From an uncultured Veillonellaceae bacterium (GTDB lineage Bacteria > Bacillota > Negativicutes > Veillonellales > Dialisteraceae), in NCBI GenBank assembly GCA_927353735.1, contig CAKMIA010000009.1, positions 1 to 61,472 on the forward strand: a DNA stretch of 61,472 bases, in the 5' to 3' direction. Of the stretch, positions 28,516 to 38,188 are shown piece after piece. A model generated the notes under the pieces. It did not search any database and had not been told where the DNA came from. It saw only the letters and a program-made list of their open reading frames with translations. Each line of letters begins with the position of its first letter. Positions within the stretch are counted from its first letter, which is position 1. Position numbers and translations under genes: made by a program.

Positions 28516-29313
28516 ATGGACAGGAGACAACAGATTCTGGAAGCGGCGGAGGCGCTGTTCCGCGAAAAGGGATACCGCCGGGTGTCCGTGCGGGAGATCG
28601 CCCGGGCGGCCGGCGTGGGGCCGTCGGCGGTGTCCTATTATTTCGGGAGCAAGGAAGCGCTCCATACGATGCTTTTTCCCGGGGAGGCGCCCCATAAGGA
28701 GGACGTGAAGCTGCGCATCGAGCGGGCGGGGCTCCGGCTCTTTGCAGAGGACGGCTACGAGCGGGTGTCCATCCGCGATGTGGCGAAAGCGGCGCAGGTG
28801 AACAGCGCGGCCATTTCCTACTACTTCGGCGGCAAGGCCGGTCTCTACCGGCAGATCCTCTACCGGGGGACGGGGCTGATCTCGGAATTCACGGAAATCG
28901 TGGAGCGGGAGAAGCCCTCGCCGGAGGGCATCCTCCATCTGTACGGGACCTTCCTGTGCCGGCTCGGGGAGGAGCGCCCGGCGGTGCTGCGGCTCATCTT
29001 CCGGGAGCTCATGGCGGGGACGGCGGTATTCCGGGACTTCGTGCGGGAGCGGCTCGCCGGCGTGATGGCGATCATCCACCGCGCCGCGGCAGACGGCGTT
29101 GCCGCCGGACAGTTCCGGCCCGGTCTGCGGGCGGAGGAGACCTGCCTCGCCTGGGCGGGGATGGTGCTTTTCTATTTCCTGTCCTCGGGGATTCACAGCG
29201 ACATTTCCCCGGAACGGACGCTCCGTCCGGAGTCGTATCTGGACGAGGCATGGGGTATTTTTGAAAAAGGGGTCCTGCGGCCGGAGACCGCAGAGGAAAG
29301 GAGCGGCAGATGA
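28516..29313 (+). CDS. TetR-type regulator with two tandem HTH domains
   Basis: 265 residues. Unlike ordinary TetR proteins, it carries two complete TetR-type DNA-binding domains in a row. The first is about residues 5-50 (GYRRVSVREIARAAGV, SYYFGSKEAL). The second is about 66-112 (GYERVSIRDVAKAAQV, SYYFGGKAGL). They align without gaps at a 61-residue offset, with roughly half the positions identical. A single C-terminal ligand/dimerisation domain of about 150 residues follows. GAAAGAAGG before this ATG supports the start; an upstream in-frame start at 28486 would overlap the operator. The stop overlaps the membrane-fusion protein start (ATGATG), so the regulator is translated with the efflux pump it presumably represses. 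Confidence 0.88.
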   Translation: MDRRQQILEAAEALFREKGYRRVSVREIARAAGVGPSAVSYYFGSKEALHTMLFPGEAPHKEDVKLRIERAGLRLFAEDGYERVSIRDVAKAAQVNSAAISYYFGGKAGLYRQILYRGTGLISEFTEIVEREKPSPEGILHLYGTFLCRLGEERPAVLRLIFRELMAGTAVFRDFVRERLAGVMAIIHRAAADGVAAGQFRPGLRAEETCLAWAGMVLFYFLSSGIHSDISPERTLRPESYLDEAWGIFEKGVLRPETAEERSGR

Positions 29314-30380
29314 TGAACAGACAGTGTATGGCGGCAGCGGCGGTGCTGCTCGCCCTGAGCCTCACCGTGGCGGGGTGCGGCGCGAAGCGGGCGGAGGCGG
29401 CGGAAACGGCGCCCATCGTGAAGACCCTCACCATCGGAGCGGACTCTGCCGCGGCGGTGCAGACCTTCTCCGGCACGGTGCACGGCGTCTATGAATCGCC
29501 GGTGGCTTTCCAGGCTGGCGGGCGCATCACCGCGCGGTATGTAGCGGCCGGAGACCGGGTGTATGCAGGGCAGGCGCTGTACCAGCTTGATTCCCGGGAT
29601 GCGGAGGAGCAGGCGGCCGCGGCGCAGAGCGCGGTCATTTCCGCCGAGGCCCAGCTCGATCTGGCATCTTCCACGCGGGACCGCTACCTGTCCCTCCACA
29701 AGGTGAATGCCATTTCCGATCTGGCCATGGACCAGACGGAGAACCAGTACAAGCTGGCCGCGGCCCAGCTGGCGCAGGCGCGGGCGGCGCTCGCCCGGGC
29801 GGAGAACAATCTGTCCTTCACCACGCTCACCGCGGACCGGGACGGCCTCATCGGCTCGACCCTGTGCGAGGTGGGGCAGGTGGCGGCTCCGGGCACGCCG
29901 GCGGCGCTCATCGTGGATGATTCCGCACTGGACGTGTACATTTCCTTCACGGAAAAGCAGTACGGCGCCTACAGCGTGGGCATGCCCTGCACGGTGACTT
30001 TCTGGGCGCTCCCCGGTGTGGAGGTGGCCGGGACGATCCGGGAAAAGGCGGCCGCGCCGAACAGCTCCACCGGGACCTATGACGTGAAGGTGGCGCTCAC
30101 GGACCCGCCGGATACGGTGGCGGTGGGGATGACCGCTTCCGTGCGCATCGATGCGCCGCAGAGCCGGGAGACGGTATCCGTGCCGCTCACCGCCATGGCG
30201 GGCGATGCCTCGGCTCCGGAGGTGTGGGCCGTCCGTGACGGAAAGGCGGTGAAGCTCCCCGTGACGACCGGCGCCTACGGAAAGGATGTGGTGGAGATCA
30301 CCGGCGGCCTGCAGAAGGGAGATGTGATCATCACCGCCGGGACACAGCGTCTCACTGAGGGCGAAGAGGTCCGCACATGA
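29310..30380 (+). CDS. RND efflux periplasmic adaptor (membrane fusion) lipoprotein
   Basis: 356 residues. Signal sequence with lipobox VAGC (Cys23), so probably an inner-membrane lipoprotein like AcrA. A lipoyl half-motif (SPVAFQAGGRITARYVAAGD), a helical hairpin rich in Ala/Gln (about 95-160), and beta-barrel segments with GTVNDxx-type C-terminal repeats are in AcrA/HlyD order. It overlaps the regulator upstream and the pump downstream (both ATGA-type), making a three-gene operon. No outer-membrane TolC gene is nearby, so an unlinked one is needed. Confidence 0.92.
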   Translation: MMNRQCMAAAAVLLALSLTVAGCGAKRAEAAETAPIVKTLTIGADSAAAVQTFSGTVHGVYESPVAFQAGGRITARYVAAGDRVYAGQALYQLDSRDAEEQAAAAQSAVISAEAQLDLASSTRDRYLSLHKVNAISDLAMDQTENQYKLAAAQLAQARAALARAENNLSFTTLTADRDGLIGSTLCEVGQVAAPGTPAALIVDDSALDVYISFTEKQYGAYSVGMPCTVTFWALPGVEVAGTIREKAAAPNSSTGTYDVKVALTDPPDTVAVGMTASVRIDAPQSRETVSVPLTAMAGDASAPEVWAVRDGKAVKLPVTTGAYGKDVVEITGGLQKGDVIITAGTQRLTEGEEVRT

Positions 30381-33300
30381 AAGGCGTGAATCTGGCGGAA
30401 TGGGCCATCCGCCATAAACAGATCGTCTATTTCTTCATCATCGCCATCCTCATCGGCGGCATCTGGTCCTATTTCCATCTGGGACGGAGCGAGGACCCGA
30501 ATTTCACCATCCGCCAGATGGTGGTCACTGCCGCCTGGCCGGGCGCCTCGGCGGAGGAGATCACCGAGCAGGTGACGGACCCGCTGGAAAAGAAGCTGCA
30601 GGATACCCGCGGGCTGGACTACCTCAAGTCCTTCACCCATGACGGCAAAACCATCATCTACGTGAATCTGAAGGACAGCGTGCCGGCGGACGAGGTGGAG
30701 ACCCGGTGGCATGATGTGCGGAACATGGTGACCGACGTGTGGGGCGACATGCCCGCCGGCGTGGTCGGGCCCGTCATCAACGACCGCTTCGATGATGTGT
30801 ACGGCTCCATCTACGCGGTCACGGGGGACGGCTTTTCCTACGAGGAGAAGCGGGCTTATGCGGAGGCGCTCCGGCAGCGGATGCTCCGCATCGAAGATGT
30901 GCAGAAGGTGGAGCTCCTGGGCGTGCAGGAGCAGGCCATCTATGTGGAAATGGACCAGAACAAGCTGGCCTCCTTCGGGATGAGCCCCACCGATGTATTT
31001 CAGCTCATCCGGCAGCAGGGCCTCATGACGCCCTCCGGCATGATCCATACGGATGCGCGGAATGTGGCCATCCGCGTGACGGGGCTGCTCCCCGCGGCGG
31101 AGGCCATCCGGGCCATCCCCATCCACGTGGGCGAACGGTCCTTCCGGCTGGGGGACGTGGCGACGGTGACGCAGACCTATACGGACCCGGAGACGGCGCT
31201 CATGTATTTCAACGGCCGTCCGGCAGTGGGCGTGGCGGTGTCCATGTCGCCCGGCGGGGACAATCTGAAGCTGGGGGAAAATCTCGCCGCTGCGGCGGAG
31301 GAAATGCAGCGGGATTTCCCGGCGGGGCTCTCCGTGGAGCTCGTGGCGGATCAGCCGAAGGTGGTGAACGACTCCATCCGGGAATTCACGGAGGCGCTCA
31401 TGGAAGCGCTGGTGATCGTCATGGCGGTGAGCTTCTTCTCTCTGGGCCTCCGGAGCGGACTGGTGCTCGCCCTGTGCGTGCCCGTGGTGGTGTGCGCGTC
31501 CTTCCTCTTCATGGTGTACAAGGGCATCGACCTCCACATCGTGTCGCTGGGCTCGCTCATCGTATCGCTGGGGCTGCTCGTGGATGACGCGATCATCGTC
31601 ATCGAAATGATGCAGGTGAAGCTCGAGGAGGGGGCAGACCGCATGGAGGCGGCGGAGGGGGCGTACAAGGCGTGCGCGCTCCCCATGCTGGCAGGGACGC
31701 TCATCACCGCGGCGGGCTTCCTGCCGGTGGCGCTGGCCGAGGGGCAGACCGCGGAATACACGAGCTCTCTGTTCTGGGTCATCGCAGGGACGCTCATCCT
31801 GTCATGGCTTGCGTCCATCTTCATTTCCCCCGTACTGGGGTACCGCCTGATCCGCGTGGAAAAGACGGCGCCGTGGAAGCATGCCCTCCATGAGAAGGCC
31901 TACGCCTTTTTCTACCGGGCCATCCGCGGAGCCGTGCATTACCGGAAGGCGGTCATCGCCGGGACGTTTGGCCTCTTTGCGGCGGCGCTCGGCACCTATC
32001 CGTTCATCCATCAGGAATTTTTCCCGCCGTCGGTGCGGCCGGAGCTCATCCTCGACGTGAATCTGCCGGGCGGCGCCTCCATCCGGGATACGAAGCGCGT
32101 CATGAGCGGCATCGAGGACCATCTCTACGGCGACGGGCGGGTGGCGTCCTTTGCGACGTATATCGGCGATTCGTCGCCGCGGTTCATCCTGCTTTTCGAC
32201 CCGCTTCCGCCGGAGGACGGCCACGGGCAGATGATCATCACCGCGGACAGTACGGACAGCCGGGACGCCCTGAAGGAGGAACTCTCCGCCATGATCGCCG
32301 TGGACTATCCGGAGGCGCAGGCCCACGTGCGGTTCATCACCACCGGGCCGCCGGCGGAATACCCGGTGATGCTCCGCCTCCGCGGTCCGGATGCGGCGGT
32401 CACGGCCTCGCTGGCTAAGGAGGCGCTGACGCTCATGAAGACCCATCCGCAGGTGGCCAATGCGAGCCTGAACTGGCCGGAGACGACGCCCATCGTGCGG
32501 CTCACCATCGACCAAGACAAGGTGCGCACCCTCGGCATCGACAATTACGCGGTGTCGCAGGACCTCTATGCGAAGCTTTCAGGCTACCGCATCGCCGAAT
32601 CCTATCAGGGGGATCAGCTGGTGCCGGTATCCTTCCGGCTGGAGGGTACGGCGGCGGACCATCTGGCGGGCCTGTCCTCCCTGCCGGTCTATGCGGGCAG
32701 CGGCCGCTATGTGGCCCTCGGGGACATCGCGGACATTGCCTATGACAGCGAGATCACCACGATCTGGCGGCGGGATGCCTTCCCGTGCGTGACGCTCCGC
32801 GCGGATGTGACGAACGGCGGCAAGTCCGACTCCGTCACGCGGGAGGTCTACGAAAAGACGCTGAAGGATTTCCGGGAATCCCTGCCGCCGGGGTACACTC
32901 TCGAGACGGACGGCACGCTCGAGCGGAGCGAGGATTCCCTTGCCCAGATCCTGGCGCCGGTGCCGGCGGTGGTCTTCGTCGTGCTGGCCATCCTGATGTT
33001 TGAGCTGAAGAAGCTCCGCCTCATGGCCATCGCGGCGGTGTCCGGCCCGCTGGGGCTCATCGGGTGCCTCCTCACGCTGGCCGCGACGGGTGAGCCTCTG
33101 GGCTTCGTGGCCATCATCGGCATGCTGGCCATCATGGGCATGGTCATCCGGAACAGCATCATCCTCCTCGACCAGATCCGGCAGCATCTGGAGGAGGGGC
33201 TCTCGCCGTACCGGGCGGTGATCGACTCGGCGGTGCTCCGCTTCCGGCCCATCATGCTCACGTCCTTTGCGGAGGTGCTGGGGATGATCCCGCTCCTGCC

Positions 33301-33445
33301 GAATCCCTTCTGGTCGCCCATGTCAGCGGCCTTCATCGGCGGGCTCGCCGTGGCGACGCCGCTGGGGCTTCTCTTCGTGCCCGCCCTCTACGCGGCGTGG
33401 TACGACGTGAAGGAGACCGGCGAAAAGGGCGCGTGGGAAAAATAA
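30377..33445 (+). CDS. RND family multidrug efflux permease
   Basis: 1022 residues, AcrB/MexB-like proton antiporter of the inner membrane. The N-terminal helix follows IRHKQIVYFFI. Two large periplasmic loops alternate with two sets of membrane helices, including 384-405 and 920-1010. The proton-relay pair is Asp403/Asp404 in LLVDDAIIVIE, matching Asp407/408 of AcrB. The sequence is closer to the short-loop RND pumps with the HxxGRSEDPNF start than to AcrB itself. Together with the adaptor it should export toxic compounds; the specific drug is unknown. It shares regulation with the double-HTH repressor. Confidence 0.93.
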   Translation: MKGVNLAEWAIRHKQIVYFFIIAILIGGIWSYFHLGRSEDPNFTIRQMVVTAAWPGASAEEITEQVTDPLEKKLQDTRGLDYLKSFTHDGKTIIYVNLKDSVPADEVETRWHDVRNMVTDVWGDMPAGVVGPVINDRFDDVYGSIYAVTGDGFSYEEKRAYAEALRQRMLRIEDVQKVELLGVQEQAIYVEMDQNKLASFGMSPTDVFQLIRQQGLMTPSGMIHTDARNVAIRVTGLLPAAEAIRAIPIHVGERSFRLGDVATVTQTYTDPETALMYFNGRPAVGVAVSMSPGGDNLKLGENLAAAAEEMQRDFPAGLSVELVADQPKVVNDSIREFTEALMEALVIVMAVSFFSLGLRSGLVLALCVPVVVCASFLFMVYKGIDLHIVSLGSLIVSLGLLVDDAIIVIEMMQVKLEEGADRMEAAEGAYKACALPMLAGTLITAAGFLPVALAEGQTAEYTSSLFWVIAGTLILSWLASIFISPVLGYRLIRVEKTAPWKHALHEKAYAFFYRAIRGAVHYRKAVIAGTFGLFAAALGTYPFIHQEFFPPSVRPELILDVNLPGGASIRDTKRVMSGIEDHLYGDGRVASFATYIGDSSPRFILLFDPLPPEDGHGQMIITADSTDSRDALKEELSAMIAVDYPEAQAHVRFITTGPPAEYPVMLRLRGPDAAVTASLAKEALTLMKTHPQVANASLNWPETTPIVRLTIDQDKVRTLGIDNYAVSQDLYAKLSGYRIAESYQGDQLVPVSFRLEGTAADHLAGLSSLPVYAGSGRYVALGDIADIAYDSEITTIWRRDAFPCVTLRADVTNGGKSDSVTREVYEKTLKDFRESLPPGYTLETDGTLERSEDSLAQILAPVPAVVFVVLAILMFELKKLRLMAIAAVSGPLGLIGCLLTLAATGEPLGFVAIIGMLAIMGMVIRNSIILLDQIRQHLEEGLSPYRAVIDSAVLRFRPIMLTSFAEVLGMIPLLPNPFWSPMSAAFIGGLAVATPLGLLFVPALYAAWYDVKETGEKGAWEK

Positions 33446-33449
33446 CATA

Positions 33450-33489
33450 AAAAAGAACCTGTACGGAAAAAGGTACAGGTTCTTTTTTA
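33450..33489. terminator. bidirectional terminator between convergent genes
   Basis: AAAAAAGAACCTGTAC / GTACAGGTTCTTTTTT palindrome. It serves the RND operon on the plus strand and the unknown gene on the minus strand. Confidence 0.85.
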
Positions 33490-34260
33490 TTACAGCGTGA
33501 AGGCCTGGCCCTCGCCGAGGGCGGAGAGATTGGCCAGAAGCGGCGGCCACACGTGGCGGCGCAGGTCGTAGCTCCAGGGATTGCGGTAGACCGACGTGAG
33601 GATCGCCAGCGACGACGCCAGCATGAGGTGCATGGAGAGAAAGAGCTCCGTATTGCACCCGGGCACGTCCCGGATGAAATCGGGGGAATTGCTGTGGAAG
33701 GCGGCGCTCGCCCGGCGGTCCAGCGCGCGGAGCTCCCAGTGGAAATCGGCGAGTCCCGGGAGCGATGAGAGGAGGCTCTCCGGCAGGGGCACCATCATCA
33801 CGTAGCGGGTGAGGCGGCCGGCGCGGCAGATCCGGCCGTTTTTGTCCCGGTATTCCGCCCAGCGGGGAAGCGCTTTCCGGAGGCGGCGGAAGGCCTCGTC
33901 CGCCTCGTCCGGCCGGCCCGCGGAGAGCGCCGAGAGATACCGCCAGTACCAGTAGGAGAGGCCCCGGGTGGACCAGCTGTTGTACAGGTCGGCGTAATTT
34001 TCCAGCATGTGCCGGAGGAGGCCGTAGGGGAGGCTCGTCTCGCCCGGCCGGCCGGAGGCAAAATTGTCGAGCAGGAGGAGCGACAGGCCGTTGAAGGAGG
34101 AGGCGATGCGGTGGTAGAGCCAGAAGGCGTAGTCCGACCGGACGGAGCAGCCCCCTTCCCGGGCGGATGAGATGTACGAATCCTCCGCTTCAAAGGCCTT
34201 GAGCGCCCGGGTGAGCTGCCGCAGGCGAAGCGTGAAATCCGGCGCCAGTCCGTAAGCCAT
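33490..34260 (-). CDS. hypothetical protein, helical, unknown function
   Basis: I do not recognise this 256-residue protein. It is predicted helical, rich in Trp, Tyr, Arg and Leu, with no signal peptide and only short hydrophobic stretches (for example SFNGLSLLLLDNFASG). The segments HMLENYADLYNSW and RRASAAFHSNS recall loosely the DUF5677-like group of helical proteins, but the match is weak. A good ribosome site (AAGGAGG, seven bases) precedes its ATG on the minus strand and the coding bias is normal, so it is a real gene. It stands alone, transcribed towards the efflux operon. Confidence 0.7.
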   Translation of the reverse strand: MAYGLAPDFTLRLRQLTRALKAFEAEDSYISSAREGGCSVRSDYAFWLYHRIASSFNGLSLLLLDNFASGRPGETSLPYGLLRHMLENYADLYNSWSTRGLSYWYWRYLSALSAGRPDEADEAFRRLRKALPRWAEYRDKNGRICRAGRLTRYVMMVPLPESLLSSLPGLADFHWELRALDRRASAAFHSNSPDFIRDVPGCNTELFLSMHLMLASSLAILTSVYRNPWSYDLRRHVWPPLLANLSALGEGQAFTL

Positions 34261-34567
34261 GGGTATCCCTCCTTTTTTCGTTTTCTATCATTATATAAAA
34301 TTTTCCGCAGGAAATCTCCGGCGCGGCACCGCCCGCCATGGCTGGGCAGGAAAATGATGAAAAAATTATGGATGTACGGTAAAATCAGAATCATAAATTT
34401 ATCAGTCGGCGCCCTGGGAAGGCCGGGGCGAAGAGGGGAAAGCGGCGGAAATCATCAGAAAACAGGGAGATTTCCGCTGCATCCCCTTTTTTCATTGCGC
34501 CGCGTTTGCTATAATAAGGAGTAAACTTTTTTGAATTGCAAATAGAGAAAGCAGGAGAGACGAAGGA
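34261..34567. other. 307-base divergent intergenic region upstream of typA
   Basis: It holds no gene. A TATAAT at 34510-34515 is the likely -10 box for typA, and a minus-strand TATAAT (34295-34290) probably serves the leftward unknown gene. I see no riboswitch or repeat in it. Confidence 0.5.
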
Positions 34568-36388
34568 ATGAAAAGAGAAGACATCCGGAATATAGCTATT
34601 ATTGCCCATGTCGACCACGGCAAGACGACGCTCGTCGACGCCATGCTGAAACAGAGTCATATTTTCAGAGAAAATCAGAAGGTGGCGGAACGCGTCATGG
34701 ACTCCAACCCGCTGGAACGGGAAAGAGGCATCACCATTCTCGCAAAGAACACCTCTGTCATGCATGACGGCGTGAAGATCAACATTGTCGACACCCCTGG
34801 GCACGCTGATTTCGGCGGCGAAGTAGAACGCATCCTGAACATGGTGGACGGCGTGCTGCTTCTGGTGGATTCTCACGAAGGCCCGATGCCGCAGACGAAA
34901 TACGTACTGCGCAAGGCGCTGGAACACAAACTGAAACCGATCGTGGTCATCAACAAGATCGACCGTCCCGATGCCCGCATCTCTGATGTGGAAGGAGAGA
35001 TCCTGGATCTTTTCATGGAACTCGATGCCGATGAAGATCAGCTCGATTTCCCGCTGATCTATGCGTCTGCCCGTGCAGGCATCGCGAAATACAACATGAG
35101 CGATGAAAGCAATGATCTCACTCCGCTTTTTGAAACCATTCTGAAATACATCCCCGCTCCGGAAGGCGATCCGGAAGCGCCGCTCCAGATCATGACCACC
35201 ACGCTCGACGCGGATGATTATCTGGGCAAGGTCGCCATCGGCCGCATCACCCGCGGCACCGTACGCGTAGGCCAGCAGGTGGTCATCACCGACGGCACGA
35301 ACAGCCGCAGCGACCGCGTGGGCCAGCTCTTCACCTGGCAGGGCATGAAGCGCACCCCCGCTGAAAGCGCACAGATGGGCGACATCGTCGCCATGGCAGG
35401 CTTCAAGGACATCAATATCGGCGAGACCGTAGCGGATGCCCAGCAGCCGGAAGCACTCCCGGCCATCCACATCGACGAACCGACTCTGTCCATGGTCTTC
35501 CATGTCAACAAGAGCCCCTTCGCAGGCCGTGAGGGCGACTTCGTAACGAGCCGCCACATCCGTGCCCGTCTCCTGAAGGAAGTGGAAACGAACGTGGCTC
35601 TCCACGTGAGAGACGGAGAATCCTCCGACTCCTTCATCGTATCCGGCCGCGGCGAACTGCATCTGTCCGTCCTCATCGAAATGATGCGCCGTGAAGGCTT
35701 CGAGCTGGAAATCTCCAAGCCGCAGGTCATTTACAAGGAAATCGACGGCAAGAAGTGTGAACCGATCGAACGCCTCACCGTCGAAGTACCGCAGGAATTC
35801 ATGGGCGCCGTCATGGAAGGCCTCGGACCGCGCCGTGCGGAAATGATCTCCATGGAAGAGCTGGCAGGCTACATGAAGATGGAATTCTCCATCCCGGCCC
35901 GCGGCCTCATCGGCTTCCGCAATGAAATGCTCACTACCACCCGCGGCACGGGCATCATGTACCATGTATTCCAGGGCTACGAACCCTACAAGGGACCGAT
36001 CCCGGAACGTACCCGCGGTTCTCTCGTGGCTTTCGAAGCAGGCGTCACCACGGCTTACGGCCTGAACAGCGTGCTCGACCGGGGCGAACTCTTCCTGGAA
36101 CCGGGCGTTGAGGTCTATGAAGGCATGATCATCGGTGAAAATGCCCGTGAAAATGACATGGACGTCAACCCCTGCAAGAAGAAGCACCTCACCAATACCC
36201 GTGCGGCAGCTTCCGATGATGCCATCCGGCTGCCTCCGTGCCGTCAGTTCACGCTGGAAGCCGCACTGGAATGGATTCGCGAGGATGAGCTGGTGGAAGT
36301 GACGCCGAAGAGCCTGCGCATGCGCAAGATGGTTCTGTCCCGTCAGCTCCGCTACAAGAACGCAAACGCGAAGAAAAGTCAGCAGTAA
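34568..36388 (+). CDS. typA: translational GTPase TypA/BipA
   Basis: Ribosome-associated GTPase needed for 50S maturation and growth under stress. 606 residues. G1 AHVDHGKT (13-20), G2/G3 RGITI and [10 protein letters not shown], and G4 NKIDR are all intact, followed by EF-G-like domains and the BipA-specific C-terminal region. Codon choice favours GAA, GTA, CGT/CGC and GCA, as in the other strongly expressed genes here. AGGAGA precedes the start. Confidence 0.96.
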   Translation: MKREDIRNIAIIAHVDHGKTTLVDAMLKQSHIFRENQKVAERVMDSNPLERERGITILAKNTSVMHDGVKINIVDTPGHADFGGEVERILNMVDGVLLLVDSHEGPMPQTKYVLRKALEHKLKPIVVINKIDRPDARISDVEGEILDLFMELDADEDQLDFPLIYASARAGIAKYNMSDESNDLTPLFETILKYIPAPEGDPEAPLQIMTTTLDADDYLGKVAIGRITRGTVRVGQQVVITDGTNSRSDRVGQLFTWQGMKRTPAESAQMGDIVAMAGFKDINIGETVADAQQPEALPAIHIDEPTLSMVFHVNKSPFAGREGDFVTSRHIRARLLKEVETNVALHVRDGESSDSFIVSGRGELHLSVLIEMMRREGFELEISKPQVIYKEIDGKKCEPIERLTVEVPQEFMGAVMEGLGPRRAEMISMEELAGYMKMEFSIPARGLIGFRNEMLTTTRGTGIMYHVFQGYEPYKGPIPERTRGSLVAFEAGVTTAYGLNSVLDRGELFLEPGVEVYEGMIIGENARENDMDVNPCKKKHLTNTRAAASDDAIRLPPCRQFTLEAALEWIREDELVEVTPKSLRMRKMVLSRQLRYKNANAKKSQQ

Positions 36389-36422
36389 GAGGTACGGCAG
36401 CGGATCATTCTGCCGTCAGATG

Positions 36423-36457
36423 AACGGATATCCGAGCCTCTTCGGGTATCCGTTTTT
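36423..36457 (+). terminator. rho-independent terminator after typA
   Basis: ACGGATATCCGA / TCGGGTATCCGT hairpin with TTTTT. Confidence 0.75.
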
Positions 36458-36511
36458 GTGCAATAAGGAAGAGATCCTGCGGGGCATTCCGGAGAAAGAA
36501 GGAGGGGCGTC

Positions 36512-37441
36512 ATGGGCAGTATGGGTGTCTGGGACACCGTGAAGTTCTTTGTGCTCGGACTGTACAACCGCTTTATGAATGACGATGTGGGCGCGCTTGC
36601 CGCGGAGACCACCTACTATTTCATTCTGGCCATCGTGCCGTTCATGATCTTCGTGGTCAATGCGGTGCTGTTCTTTATGGCGCCGCAGATCTCCGTCATC
36701 ATCCAGCTGCTCCAGTACCTGCCGCACGATCTGGGGGCGGCGCTGGAGTCCAATGTATACCGCATCATCGAAGGACGAAGCTCCATCTGGCTGTTCGCCG
36801 GTCTCGCCGTGTCCATCTGGTCCGCCGCACAGGGCGTGGACGTGGTCATCCGCGCCACGGACAAGGCCATCAGCAATGACAGAAATCAGCAGAGCTGGTT
36901 TGCAGTGAAGGCGAAATCCATTTTCTTCACGCTGCTCATCACCTTCGCCATGCTGCTGTCGTTGGGCGTGACGGTCTTTGGCAATGCCGTGGTGTACGCG
37001 CTGGATTATTACTTCACCCTACCCGATGTGTTCCTCCATACGTGGGACATGCTGAAATACACGATCCCCTTCGGCAATCTGGTGCTCACCCTGGCGGTGT
37101 TCTACCGCTATGCGACACACCGGTACCGGACGAAATGGGTGCGCGCCGCCGCAGCGTCGGTGATCGTCACCGCCATCTGGCTGGTCCTCACCATGGGCTA
37201 CAGCTACTACATGCTGAATGTGGCGCACATGGGCCTCACCTACGGGTCGCTCGTCGGGCTGGTGGTGCTCTTCATCTGGTTTCATCTGGCGGCCATGGTG
37301 ATCATCATGGGAAGCGAATTCATCGCCACCTGGAAGGACTTCGACCGCTACCAGCACCCGGCGCCCAGGAAACCCGGAGGCACCGCCGCAGAGGATTCCC
37401 TCCGCCGGGCCATCGCGGAGGAGGAACCGCCTCTTCACTGA
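36512..37441 (+). CDS. YihY/virulence factor BrkB family membrane protein
   Basis: 309 residues with about six membrane helices (roughly 40-62, 92-112, 135-165, 175-200, 210-235, 245-270). The family hallmarks are present: DVGALAAETTYYFILAIVPF near the N-terminus and GSEFIATW near the C-terminus. The C-terminal tail is hydrophilic and proline-rich. Older annotation as ribonuclease BN for this family is incorrect; the function is unknown, possibly transport or envelope-related. AAGGAGG before the ATG supports the start. Confidence 0.88.
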   Translation: MGSMGVWDTVKFFVLGLYNRFMNDDVGALAAETTYYFILAIVPFMIFVVNAVLFFMAPQISVIIQLLQYLPHDLGAALESNVYRIIEGRSSIWLFAGLAVSIWSAAQGVDVVIRATDKAISNDRNQQSWFAVKAKSIFFTLLITFAMLLSLGVTVFGNAVVYALDYYFTLPDVFLHTWDMLKYTIPFGNLVLTLAVFYRYATHRYRTKWVRAAAASVIVTAIWLVLTMGYSYYMLNVAHMGLTYGSLVGLVVLFIWFHLAAMVIIMGSEFIATWKDFDRYQHPAPRKPGGTAAEDSLRRAIAEEEPPLH

Positions 37442-37446
37442 AACGC

Positions 37447-37478
37447 AAAAACAGCCGGAATATATCCGGCTGTTTTTT
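37447..37478 (+). terminator. rho-independent terminator after the YihY gene
   Basis: ACAGCCGGA / TCCGGCTGT hairpin with T6. Confidence 0.85.
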
Positions 37479-37487
37479 GATGGCAAT

Positions 37488-37521
37488 AAAAAACAGGCTC
37501 CGCGGAGCCTGTTTTCTTTTT
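37488..37521 (-). terminator. rho-independent terminator of the small OMP gene
   Basis: ACAGGCTCCG / CGGAGCCTGT hairpin flanked by an A-tract on the plus strand, which is a T-tract for the leftward transcript. Confidence 0.75.
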
Positions 37522-38037
37522 TTAGAATCTGTAGTTGATGCCGACGCCCACGCCGTCTTCATTGCTTGTATGATCACGGTCGTAGTAGGTGTAGTTCACG
37601 TCGATGTCCACGGAAGGCATGAGATCGTAGAGCACGCCCACCTTCGCTTCGTATTCCTCGCTGGAGATCTTGAGGCCTGCATAGGCATCGAGCCGGTCAG
37701 CCACATTGGTCATGCCTTCCACGAGGCCGAAGACCTTGGAGCCGCGGTCATTGTAGTCACGGCTGCCGAGGCCGAGGTACATATGGCCGAGACGGTACTT
37801 GGCGTAAATGTCGGTTTCATTGTCGCGGTTGATCCAGTCGCGGTATTCCGCACCGATGACGAGACGGTCAATCGGGGAAAATTCTGCGTAGATGTTGTGG
37901 ATGCCGTCGGCGGAGCCGTTATAGGAATAGCCTACGTTGCCGCCCATGGCGGGAACATAGGTGACGGGCGCCGCCTGTGCGGTATAGGCGCCGCCTGCAA
38001 GAGCAGCAGCTGCTGCGAGAAGAATCAGTTTTTTCAT
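37522..38037 (-). CDS. small outer-membrane beta-barrel protein
   Basis: 171 residues. A classical Sec signal peptide (MKKLILLAAAAALAGGAYTAQA) is cleaved after residue 22. The mature part alternates polar and aromatic residues in short strands (IYAEFSPIDRLVIGAEYRDW, DIYAKYRLGHMYLGLGSRDY) and ends in GVGINYRF. The final Phe is the usual signal for BAM insertion. It is probably an eight-stranded barrel. Its presence is good evidence for a diderm (Negativicutes-type) envelope. A strong AAGGAGGAGG ribosome site suggests high expression. Specific function unknown. Confidence 0.85.
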   Translation of the reverse strand: MKKLILLAAAAALAGGAYTAQAAPVTYVPAMGGNVGYSYNGSADGIHNIYAEFSPIDRLVIGAEYRDWINRDNETDIYAKYRLGHMYLGLGSRDYNDRGSKVFGLVEGMTNVADRLDAYAGLKISSEEYEAKVGVLYDLMPSVDIDVNYTYYDRDHTSNEDGVGVGINYRF

Positions 38038-38130
38038 GGGGAACCTCCTCCTTTTTCATGTAATTTTCTTTATTATAGCATTTTCAGGAAGAAGGGAGCA
38101 ACCTGCAAAAAGCGTCATGGAGAAACGGAA

Positions 38131-38158
38131 AAACGCCCTTCCGGAGAAGAGCGCTTTA
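38131..38158 (-). terminator. rho-independent terminator of the mdh-like gene
   Basis: On the minus strand CGCTCTTC-tcc-GGAAGGGCG hairpin followed by TTTTT. Confidence 0.65.
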
Positions 38159-38188
38159 TGACATCATATGTATTTCCGCAGCGGGAAA

